Of a DNA stretch of 5,875 nt, positions 1-5,726 are shown piece after piece. A model generated the notes under the pieces. The model made no database searches. It was not told the DNA's origin and worked only from the letters and a program-made list of their open reading frames with translations. Within the stretch, counting starts at the first letter, position 1. Every line of letters begins with the position of its first letter. Source of the stretch: Candidatus Omnitrophota bacterium (lineage in GTDB: Bacteria; Omnitrophota; Gorgyraeia; JAHIPI01); NCBI GenBank assembly GCA_030616695.1, contig JAUWWU010000068.1, positions 1 through 5,875 of the forward strand, in the 5' to 3' direction. Both the position numbers and the translations under genes were made by a program.

Positions 1-1461
1 AAACTCGTAGCCAATGAAAGCTTCCATAAGGAGACAGCTGCCCTAAAAGGCATTTTTAAGGATTCCGTCTGGTGGGTTTCCGAAGACGGCGATAAGATAT
101 CCCTGCTCGGGAGAGAAAAAATCAAATGCCCGGTCTGGCCGAAAGGCCACCCTGCCAACGCCGGTTGCGAAAAAAGGCTGCGCCGGCTGATAAGCAAAGC
201 GAGAAAGACAAAAAGGGCCGTCTCTTTTGATTGCGGCACGACTAAATTCGGGATATGCTCCCCTATCATACAAGGGGACAGGATATACGGGTATATCCTC
301 ATGTGCCATTCCCCGAGCGAAATATCGGAGGCGGCCATTTCTCTCTTTACCAACTTTATCGATACGCTCACAAGAGAACTCCAGAAAGAATTAGAGCTTG
401 CCAAGCTTTACAGGACGATCCGGCCGCGGGCTATCGCCCTTTCGACGATACATACCATCCACAGGATCATAAGCTCCTCATTGAATCCCGACGAGCTGCT
501 GCCAAAGCTGGCAAGGCTCTGCCTGCAGATTTTTCGGGTGGAAAAATGCTCCATCATTTTAAAAGGCCCCCACAAAAAACCGCTGGTAGTAAGCGCGATA
601 AGCGGAAGTAAAAAAGTAAAGAATATGCCCGCCGCCGACAGGGTATTAATAAATTCTCTGAAGAGAGAAAAGATCTTATCCTCAGGCAGGACGTTCATGA
701 GAAAGAACAGGCTCTGCGTCCCCCTTACCGACGAAGACATAACAGGAGCCATTTGCGTAATGAATAAAGCCGGCAAAACACCCTTTGACGTATTTGATAA
801 AGAGATCCTGATGACCCTGTCCGAACAGGCCGCTATAGCTATCAAGAACGCACAATTGTACAAAGAGCAGGAGAACATAACTATCGGCAGCATAAAATCC
901 CTGGCGGCTATTCTAAACACGCGCACCCCCGGCACCTATAGGGTAAAGGAGTCGTTTATAAAGATAGTGCTCTCTATGGGCGGAAAGCTGCGGCTTAAGG
1001 CAGACGACCTGCGGGCTCTGCATTACGGAGCTATCCTGCACGACGCCGGCCAAATAGCCTTTCCCGACGACTTACTTGAAAAAAGCGAAAAACTCACGGG
1101 AAAAGACTATACCATAATAAAAAAACATCCCCGTAAAAGCGTATTCATAATAAAGCACCTCGGTTTTCTAAAGCCCGTCATACCGATAATCCTTCACCAC
1201 CATGAGAATTTTGACGGCAGCGGCTATCCGGATAGCCTGAAGGGCGAAGAGATACCCTTAGGCGCAAGGATCATGGCCGTTGCGAGTGCCTTCAACGCCA
1301 TGATAACGAAGCGGCCGTACAGGAAAAAGGTCGGCGTAAAAAGCGCTGCGGCAGAGATCAAAAAGAATTCAGGCTCGCAATTTGACCCGTGCGTAATCAA
1401 GGCATTCCTGGAAACGCTCCAAGACAAAGAAATAATCGGCCTATTGGAAAGGGGCTTATAG
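1..1461 (+). CDS. PocR-like/GAF/HD-GYP multidomain sensor protein, 5' end outside the window
   Basis: The frame is open from base 1, so 486 residues are visible and the true start lies upstream; the ATG at 301 is internal, inside the first domain. Residues 1-103 resemble a PocR-type ligand sensor: Cys43, Cys56 and Cys78 are spaced as in that family, followed by 'SPIIQGDRIYGYI', matching its PI..G...G strand pair. Residues 104-140 are a charged helical linker. Residues ~148-288 are a GAF domain, ending in the typical 'LSEQAAIAIKNAQLY' helix. Residues ~298-485 are an HD-GYP domain, normally a c-di-GMP phosphodiesterase, with HD (347-348), KKHP (His376), HHE (400-402) and DGSGYP (405-410). Several positions are degenerate: HDxGK reads HDAGQ, the 'ADVFDA' segment reads 'ASAFNA', and 'GHSxRV' reads 'GTYRV'. 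There is no membrane segment in the visible part, so it is probably cytoplasmic. The domain calls are firm; enzymatic activity is doubtful, and it may act as a sensor or binding module. Confidence 0.88.
   Translation, partial: KLVANESFHKETAALKGIFKDSVWWVSEDGDKISLLGREKIKCPVWPKGHPANAGCEKRLRRLISKARKTKRAVSFDCGTTKFGICSPIIQGDRIYGYILMCHSPSEISEAAISLFTNFIDTLTRELQKELELAKLYRTIRPRAIALSTIHTIHRIISSSLNPDELLPKLARLCLQIFRVEKCSIILKGPHKKPLVVSAISGSKKVKNMPAADRVLINSLKREKILSSGRTFMRKNRLCVPLTDEDITGAICVMNKAGKTPFDVFDKEILMTLSEQAAIAIKNAQLYKEQENITIGSIKSLAAILNTRTPGTYRVKESFIKIVLSMGGKLRLKADDLRALHYGAILHDAGQIAFPDDLLEKSEKLTGKDYTIIKKHPRKSVFIIKHLGFLKPVIPIILHHHENFDGSGYPDSLKGEEIPLGARIMAVASAFNAMITKRPYRKKVGVKSAAAEIKKNSGSQFDPCVIKAFLETLQDKEIIGLLERGL
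1446..1454 (+). promoter_or_regulatory. Ribosome binding site that fixes the start of the winged-helix gene
   Basis: The purine run GGAAAGGGG lies 9 bases before the ATG at 1464, inside the last codons of the upstream sensor gene. The alternative upstream ATG at 1389 in the same frame has no comparable site and would overlap the sensor gene by 73 bases, so 1464 is preferred. Confidence 0.65.
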
Positions 1462-1463
1462 CT

Positions 1464-1748
1464 ATGGAGGTCCGGAGATACCTGCGGTCGAAGATAAATA
1501 GAAAGATCATAGAATTCTTCCTCGAAAACCCTGCAAGTCTCGATGGACCCCGCGGCATCGCAACGTGGATAAGCGAGGGGGTGGAGGAAACAGGGAAGGC
1601 CCTGAAAGAGCTGGCGAAAGCTAAAATACTCATTTCCCACGGCAGCAGCACTGCGCCCGCATATGGCTATACTACCGAGGCCCATATCGCATCCAAAGTC
1701 AAAACCGGCCTCAAAAAATTCAAAACCAACAAAAAAAGCAAGCGATGA
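1464..1748 (+). CDS. Small winged helix-turn-helix DNA-binding protein (94 aa)
   Basis: The protein has 94 residues. Its fold reads as a winged helix: helix 1 at about 8-22 ('SKINRKIIEFFLENP'), helix 2 at 28-36 ('GPRGIATWI'), a recognition helix at 40-53 ('VEETGKALKELAKA'), then a wing at 54-71 ('KILISHGSST...YGYTT'). The tail from about residue 78 is very Lys/Arg-rich and could contact DNA backbone. No effector or metal-binding domain is present. The pattern resembles MarR/ArsR-like domains that test an N-terminal 'which gene set' helix pair, but I cannot name a subfamily. It starts 2 bases after the stop of the PocR/GAF/HD-GYP sensor, so the two are almost certainly cotranscribed; a role as the DNA-binding partner of that sensor is inference only. 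The start at 1464 was chosen for its good ribosome site. A gene caller may instead extend it to 1389. Confidence 0.8.
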   Translation: MEVRRYLRSKINRKIIEFFLENPASLDGPRGIATWISEGVEETGKALKELAKAKILISHGSSTAPAYGYTTEAHIASKVKTGLKKFKTNKKSKR

Positions 1749-2461
1749 GAAAAGGTATCTCCTTTTTTCTAAATATTATCCTGACTGCGCTACTGCTGGC
1801 CGTCCTCGTCTTATGCGTCGTGCCGGTAAAATCTAAAGCCATCGCCCGTATGGCATTCCTGCCTTTTGAAAAAAAATTTCAGAATAAAATCGCATTCAGC
1901 TCATCGAGCATATGGTTTCCGGGCAATGTATACCTGGAAGATGTCTCGATAACCGACAAAAGCGGACGGCTTTATTATTCCAAGACAGCCGATATAAAAT
2001 ACAATCTAATCGGCCTCTTATTTAGAAAAGGGGGGCTCTCATTCGACCTGAAGGACATAAGATTTTACGGGAATATCGGGATTCTCGACTCTATGGCCGA
2101 CATCCTTATAATCTCAAAGATGCCCGGGATAGAATTTGAAGAAATAAGCGGTTTTCTGCAGGTGCGCAACGGCACAGTCTATATGAGAGATATATACGCG
2201 CATAACGATTCAATGCGCATTAAGGGCGGCGGATGGATAGACAAAAACGGCTTGCTGGACTGTGATATAAGTTTTTCATTTTCTAGGGCGATGACCGACA
2301 AAGTGCCCGACGTCGTAAAAGAGACGTTGTTGAAACGCGAAAGCAAAGGGTGGATGTCGATATCTTTTAAGGCGCGGGGAAATTATAAAAAACCGTCTTT
2401 ACATCTAAGCGGGGATAGGCTGAAAGTGAATATTACGGAAGGGCTGTTCGGGGATGAATAA
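1745..2461 (+). CDS. AsmA-like single-pass envelope protein (238 aa)
   Basis: A hydrophobic segment at residues 7-27 after 'MRKG' forms an N-terminal membrane anchor; I see no signal peptidase or lipobox site. The rest (about 210 residues) is beta-rich and predicted to lie in the periplasm. It shows AsmA/TamB-type features: the 'NVYLEDVSITD' strand near 61-71, the 'ADIKYNLIGLLF' segment at 82-93, and an AsmA-C-like stretch at 157-175 ('MRIKGGGWIDKNGLLDCDI'). A closing strand set at about 205-230 includes 'ISFKARGNYKKPSLHLSG'. AsmA-family proteins are usually much longer and take part in lipid transport or outer-membrane upkeep, so this is a short, minimal relative; the family call is by pattern and moderate. 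The start overlaps the previous stop as ATGA and has no clear Shine-Dalgarno sequence, which suggests translational coupling to the winged-helix gene. Confidence 0.7.
   Translation: MRKGISFFLNIILTALLLAVLVLCVVPVKSKAIARMAFLPFEKKFQNKIAFSSSSIWFPGNVYLEDVSITDKSGRLYYSKTADIKYNLIGLLFRKGGLSFDLKDIRFYGNIGILDSMADILIISKMPGIEFEEISGFLQVRNGTVYMRDIYAHNDSMRIKGGGWIDKNGLLDCDISFSFSRAMTDKVPDVVKETLLKRESKGWMSISFKARGNYKKPSLHLSGDRLKVNITEGLFGDE
2437..2443 (+). promoter_or_regulatory. Ribosome binding site for the helicase-nuclease gene
   Basis: GGAAGGG lies 10 bases before the ATG at 2454, within the 3' end of the AsmA-like gene. It supports 2454 as the start, which gives an 8-base overlap with the upstream stop codon at 2459-2461. 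Confidence 0.5.
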
Positions 2462-5459
2462 AAATCCGCTTCTTGATACCTTGAATAAAGAGCAGCTGGA
2501 TGCCGTGACAACGCTCGAGGGGCCGGTATTAATAGTAGCCGGGGCCGGCAGCGGTAAGACAAGGGTTATTACGCACAGGATAGCGTATCTTTTAGAGCAT
2601 AAGAAAGATTTGCTGCCGGAGAATATACTGGCGCTCACATTCAGCAAAAAAGCGGCGGAGGAGATGCAAAAAAGGGTGGGCGAGATGATAGATAAAAACG
2701 TTGAGGACATAACAATCTCCACCTTTCATTCATTCTGCCATTCCATACTGAAGGAGCACGGTATCGAAATAGGCCTTAAAGAGAGGTTCCGTCTTCTCGA
2801 CAGGATCGAACAGCACATATTTTTCAAAAATCTGCTGCCGGATTTGAAGTTGGATTATTACGCCGGCACAACCGATTTTTCGGGATTTGCCGGTGCGGTC
2901 CTGAGGTTCATATCGCGGTGCAAAGACGAGCTCATCGACGAAGATGAATACGGCCGGTTTGTAAAAAGCATAGCCGATAAAGAAGAGCGTAAGCGGTCCG
3001 AAGAGATCCTGGCGGCCTATCGGCTTTATCAGAAAAAAAACCGGGAGGTCGGTTTTCTAGATTTCGGCGGCCTCATCATAAAAGCTATAGAGCTTCTCAG
3101 AAAGCGAAAAAAGATACTAAAGCACTACCAGGAACGTTACAAATATATACTCGTCGACGAATTTCAGGATACGAATGTGGCGCAGATAGAGCTCATCTCG
3201 ATGCTGGCGGGCAGACATAAGAATATATGCGTGGTAGGCGATGACGACCAGGCCATTTACAGGTTCAGGGGAGCCAGCTACGCAAGTTTCTTAAAATTCC
3301 AGGAGCACTTTCCCGGCCTCAAAAAACTTAAGCTGACGCAGAATTACCGTTCGACAAAAAAGATATTAAAGGTCGCCGAGCGCCTGATAACACAAAACGA
3401 TATAGATAGATACGACCCCGAGAAGAGCCTGTGGACCGAGAACGGCGAAGGCGAAAAAGTGGAAATCGCAATTTCTCCCAACTATGCGGAGGAGGCCAGA
3501 AATATAGTCAAAAAAATAAAAGATATCCATAAAAAAGAAGGTGGCTTCGGCAAGATTGCCGTCCTTTACAGGGCGCACCTGCATAAAGAAGAGCTGCTCA
3601 AGCTGCTTAAGCTTGAGCATATACCCCACAGCATTTCGGGAGGGACGGGGATATTTGAATCGGACGAAGTCAAAGAGATCTTAGCATACTTAAAGGCGTT
3701 AACGGACACAGCGGATAGCGCCTCTTATTTTAAACTTGTGTCTTCGGTTGAATGCGATATTGATTATGCGGATCTGGTCATGATCAACGGGTTTTCAAAA
3801 TATAACGGCCTCTCTTTATATCAGGGGTTGCGAAAAGCTAAAGATATAGACGTTTCTCAGGGGACAAAAGACAAGATAGGAGATTTCCTTGAGATATTGA
3901 AAGAACTGAAGCGCTCCTCAGAACGGCACGGACTTCTTGAGTTTCTCTATCAATTAATAGCCCTGAAGACATCTATATTAAAAAGGGCCTTTGTAAAACA
4001 ATCGAATTACGGCGAACCTGCTTTACAAAATGTAAGTAAATTATATAACCTCATATCCCAATACGCCCTGGCCGCAAAAAGGAGCGACCTGCACTCATTG
4101 ATGGAATACCTCGACGCTTATATCGAGGCCGGCGGAAAAATGGAGGATGGAGACGAACCAAAAAACGGTTACGGCGTGCAGTTGATGACCGTCCACCAGG
4201 CAAAAGGTCTGGAATTTCCGTATGTCTTCGTGATAAGCCTTGTCCAAAACAGGTTCCCTACGTTATTCAGGAAGGAAGCAGTAGCCTTTCCCGAACAATT
4301 GATAAAAGAACAGCTGCCTAAAGGCAATTTTCACATCGAAGAGGAAAGACGGCTGCTCTACGTAGCCCTGACGCGCGCGCAAAAAATGTTGTTTTTAAGC
4401 GGGGTACAAAAAAGCTATAGCAGGCCATCTCTATTCATCAGCGAGATAGCGCCTTCCCCGGACGAAAAAAACGCGGATATCGCCGTAATCGAGACTGCTT
4501 CCGCCGGCCCGCAAGGGCCTCCCCTGGAATCGGCGATCAAAATACCGCTTTCAGGTGTTGATGTAATAAAGATGAAAACGGCCGGCCGTATAGCGAAATT
4601 TATAGGGGACGTAAAGGCATCTGACCTGAACGACAAAAATTTCGTATCAAAGGTCGAAAAAAACATAAAAACCGAGTTCAGGCATATGATAGACACGCTC
4701 CGCTCCGACAGGAAGGAGGAGGTGTGCGTGCCTCCTCGTTTTAAAACCGAAAACACCTACAGTTTCACGCAGATCGAATCTTACTCGGAATGCCCGCTTA
4801 GATACAGGTTTACGTTTATAGATAAGATCCCGCGGCGGCCCAAGCCGTATTTCAGTTTCGGCAGCACAATTCACGACGTGCTAAAAGAATTTTACGCACA
4901 CCTGCAGAAAGGCCACGATGTTGACATCCAGACCTTATTAGATATCTACAATGATACCTGGATATCGGGCGGTTATAAGGACAAAAAAGAGGAGAAAATA
5001 TATAAGATGAGGGGAAAGAGAGAGCTTACGGAATTCTTCAATAAAAATAAATCTAGTTTAAAAGCGCCCCTTTACATCGAAAAGAAATTTATTCTCAATA
5101 TAGAAAAAAGAATCCTCAAGGGCTTTATCGACAGGATAGACGAGCTGGAAGACGGGAGCGCGGAGATTATAGATTACAAAACAGGCAAAGAGTCAAAGAA
5201 CAAGTCTATCATGCAGCTTGATCTATATGCAATAGCCGCAACCGAAAAACTCGGCCTTGATGTCAGCAAATTAAGCTTCTATTACATAAGCGGCAATACA
5301 AAGAGAACATTCAAAAGGACGCCCGACAACCTCGAAGAGACAAAGTCCAAGATAATAGGCACGATCTCCGAGATAGAGTCCTGCAATTTCCGGCCAAAGA
5401 TATCATATAACTGCAAGTTCTGCAATTACCAAATCCTCTGCCCCGCCTACAACAAATAA
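2454..5459 (+). CDS. UvrD/PcrA-type superfamily 1 helicase fused to a C-terminal Cas4/AddB-like PD-(D/E)XK nuclease with an Fe-S site
   Basis: This 1001-residue protein is probably an ATP-driven 3'-5' DNA helicase-nuclease acting on DNA ends. All helicase motifs are intact: Q motif (10-18), Walker A 'AGAGSGKT' (29-36), Ia 'ALTFSKKAAEEM' (60-71), 'ISTFHSF' (88-94), Walker B 'LVDEFQDT' (233-240), III 'VGDDDQAIYRFRGA' (261-274), IV 'LTQNYRS' (294-300), V 'TVHQAKGLEFPYVFV' (579-593) and VI 'EERRLLYVALTRAQ' (630-643). A variable linker (~665-765) leads to a RecB-family nuclease (~769-1001): His807 in 'GSTIHDVL', Asp893 in 'GFIDRID', Asp907 and Lys909 in 'IIDYKTGK', and 'QLDLYA' (921-926). Cys780, Cys987, Cys990 and Cys996 (C...CX2CX5C) match the AddB/Cas4 iron-sulfur layout. 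Plain UvrD/PcrA is about 650-750 residues, so the extra length is the nuclease. AdnA/AdnB have a similar order but work as a heterodimer; no partner is visible here. The domain call is very firm; the cellular role (end resection, repair or defence) is inferred. Confidence 0.95.
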   Translation: MNKNPLLDTLNKEQLDAVTTLEGPVLIVAGAGSGKTRVITHRIAYLLEHKKDLLPENILALTFSKKAAEEMQKRVGEMIDKNVEDITISTFHSFCHSILKEHGIEIGLKERFRLLDRIEQHIFFKNLLPDLKLDYYAGTTDFSGFAGAVLRFISRCKDELIDEDEYGRFVKSIADKEERKRSEEILAAYRLYQKKNREVGFLDFGGLIIKAIELLRKRKKILKHYQERYKYILVDEFQDTNVAQIELISMLAGRHKNICVVGDDDQAIYRFRGASYASFLKFQEHFPGLKKLKLTQNYRSTKKILKVAERLITQNDIDRYDPEKSLWTENGEGEKVEIAISPNYAEEARNIVKKIKDIHKKEGGFGKIAVLYRAHLHKEELLKLLKLEHIPHSISGGTGIFESDEVKEILAYLKALTDTADSASYFKLVSSVECDIDYADLVMINGFSKYNGLSLYQGLRKAKDIDVSQGTKDKIGDFLEILKELKRSSERHGLLEFLYQLIALKTSILKRAFVKQSNYGEPALQNVSKLYNLISQYALAAKRSDLHSLMEYLDAYIEAGGKMEDGDEPKNGYGVQLMTVHQAKGLEFPYVFVISLVQNRFPTLFRKEAVAFPEQLIKEQLPKGNFHIEEERRLLYVALTRAQKMLFLSGVQKSYSRPSLFISEIAPSPDEKNADIAVIETASAGPQGPPLESAIKIPLSGVDVIKMKTAGRIAKFIGDVKASDLNDKNFVSKVEKNIKTEFRHMIDTLRSDRKEEVCVPPRFKTENTYSFTQIESYSECPLRYRFTFIDKIPRRPKPYFSFGSTIHDVLKEFYAHLQKGHDVDIQTLLDIYNDTWISGGYKDKKEEKIYKMRGKRELTEFFNKNKSSLKAPLYIEKKFILNIEKRILKGFIDRIDELEDGSAEIIDYKTGKESKNKSIMQLDLYAIAATEKLGLDVSKLSFYYISGNTKRTFKRTPDNLEETKSKIIGTISEIESCNFRPKISYNCKFCNYQILCPAYNK
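4715..4742 (+). promoter_or_regulatory. Candidate internal translation start with hairpin-embedded Shine-Dalgarno sequence inside the helicase-nuclease gene
   Basis: GGAGGAGG (4715-4722) is followed 5 bases later by GTG (4728-4730), in frame with the host gene at Val759, ten residues before the nuclease domain. The Shine-Dalgarno bases 4716-4722 (GAGGAGG) pair perfectly with 4731-4737 (CCTCCTC) around an 8-base loop, followed by GTTTT. It could be a masked internal start for a 243-residue nuclease, a weak terminator-like hairpin, or chance arising from Lys-Glu-Glu codons. Only the sequence pattern is certain. Confidence 0.3.
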
Positions 5460-5466
5460 TAGACAT

Positions 5467-5512
5467 AAGAAAAGGGGACGTTTCACTTTAAGAAAAGGGG
5501 ACGTTTCACTTT
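5467..5512 (+). repeat. Two head-to-tail copies of a 23-bp repeat with core GGGGACGTTTCACTTT
   Basis: Copies at 5467-5489 and 5490-5512 are identical and abut each other; each is AAGAAAA followed by the GGGGACGTTTCACTTT core. They begin 7 bases after the helicase-nuclease stop codon. Similar G-rich repeats occur, as I recall, around IS200-like/REP-associated tyrosine transposases in uncultured bacteria; none is encoded here. Confidence 0.9.
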
Positions 5513-5514
5513 AA

Positions 5515-5543
5515 CGTAACCCTTTATAAATAAAGAGGTTACG
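5515..5543. repeat. Inner hairpin 1 of the inverted-repeat element
   Basis: CGTAACC (5515-5521) pairs with GGTTACG (5537-5543), and CTTTA (5522-5526) with TAAAG (5531-5535), leaving a 4-base loop and a single bulged A at 5536. There is no T-tract after it, so it is not a convincing terminator for the upstream operon. It competes for bases 5516-5520 with the long-range terminal stem. Confidence 0.6.
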
Positions 5544-5549
5544 ACATGC

Positions 5550-5586
5550 TGTTTTCCATATAGAGATAAGAAAATTTTGGAAAACA
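5550..5586. repeat. Inner hairpin 2 of the inverted-repeat element
   Basis: TGTTTTCCA (5550-5558) pairs over 9 bases with TGGAAAACA (5578-5586) around a 19-base AT-rich loop. The stem is AT-rich and no T-tract follows on the plus strand. A further small stem, ATTAC (5601-5605) with GTAAT (5609-5613), lies just downstream. Confidence 0.5.
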
Positions 5587-5623
5587 ACCGCTTGTATCTT
5601 ATTACAGCGTAATGAGTTACAGC

Positions 5624-5640
5624 AAAGTGAAACGTCCCCT
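5624..5640 (-). repeat. Inverted copy of the GGGGACGTTTCACTTT repeat core
   Basis: AAAGTGAAACGTCCCCT is the exact reverse complement of bases 5473-5489 and 5496-5512. The AAGAAAA part of the 23-bp unit is not conserved in this copy. It ends 24 bases before the -35 box of the downstream promoter. Confidence 0.9.
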
Positions 5641-5664
5641 AAAAAATCTTCGGAAAAAGAAATA

Positions 5665-5693
5665 TTGACTTATGCGGGGGCTATTGGTATAAT
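5665..5693 (+). promoter_or_regulatory. Sigma70-type promoter with extended -10
   Basis: TTGACT (5665-5670) is separated by 17 bases from a perfect TATAAT (5688-5693), preceded by TGG as in an extended -10 (TGnTATAAT). A transcript would start near 5700, giving a leader of roughly 27 bases before the ATG at 5727. It separates the downstream gene from the upstream operon. Confidence 0.85.
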
Positions 5694-5713
5694 TTTAGCG
5701 TATATATAGCGGC

Positions 5714-5718
5714 AGGGA
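5714..5718 (+). promoter_or_regulatory. Ribosome binding site of the last gene
   Basis: AGGGA lies 8 bases before the ATG at 5727, within the short leader predicted from the promoter at 5665-5693. It decides this start over later ATGs in the frame (two tandem Met codons near residues 39-40). Confidence 0.55.
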
Positions 5719-5726
5719 ATTTTGAT

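Larger units (their letters stand above)
5496..5640. mobile_element. Candidate non-autonomous REP/MITE-like element bounded by 25-bp imperfect inverted repeats
   Basis: The left end (5496-5520) and right end (5616-5640) are inverted copies of each other: 17 perfect bases (AGGGGACGTTTCACTTT against AAAGTGAAACGTCCCCT), a 3-base mismatch block, then 5 more matching bases (GTAAC/GTTAC). The 95-base interior has no coding potential and contains three further local hairpins. There is no transposase and no clear target-site duplication; both flanks are A-rich. Behaviour as a mobile or REP-like unit is inferred from structure alone. It could also be a leftover of a transposase locus. Confidence 0.55.

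Noticed and set aside
255..611. Alternative plus-strand frame overlapping the sensor gene
   Set aside because: Low-complexity, family-less translation fully inside a domain-bearing frame; a shadow of the sensor gene.
408..935. Minus-strand frame of 175 residues opposite the GAF domain
   Set aside because: No family pattern or ribosome site; it mirrors the GAF-coding strand. The other minus-strand frames over the sensor, AsmA-like and helicase genes fail for the same reason.
301..1461. Gene start at the ATG at 301
   Set aside because: The same frame is open back to base 1 with convincing PocR-like domain sequence, and there is no ribosome site before 301.
1389..1463. Extended 119-residue version of the winged-helix protein
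   Set aside because: The 25 extra residues overlap the HD-GYP coding end, look like out-of-frame sequence and lack a ribosome site; 1464 has a good one.
3596..3618. 9-bp perfect stem GCTCAAGCT/AGCTTGAGC inside the helicase
   Set aside because: It arises from repeated Leu-Leu-Lys codons, has no T-tract and lies in the middle of a domain; likely chance.
4506..4519. GGCCC-GCAA-GGGCC mini-hairpin in the helicase/nuclease linker
   Set aside because: The 5-bp stem with a GNRA-like loop is short and falls in a Gly/Pro-coding linker; no supporting context.
5515..5586. Rho-independent terminator of the upstream operon
   Set aside because: The stems are AT-rich and neither is followed by a T-tract on the plus strand; better explained as parts of the inverted-repeat element.
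5467..5640. CRISPR array
   Set aside because: Only two abutting direct copies with no spacer, plus an inverted copy; no cas genes. The Cas4-like fold in the helicase is a fused RecB-family nuclease, not evidence of CRISPR.
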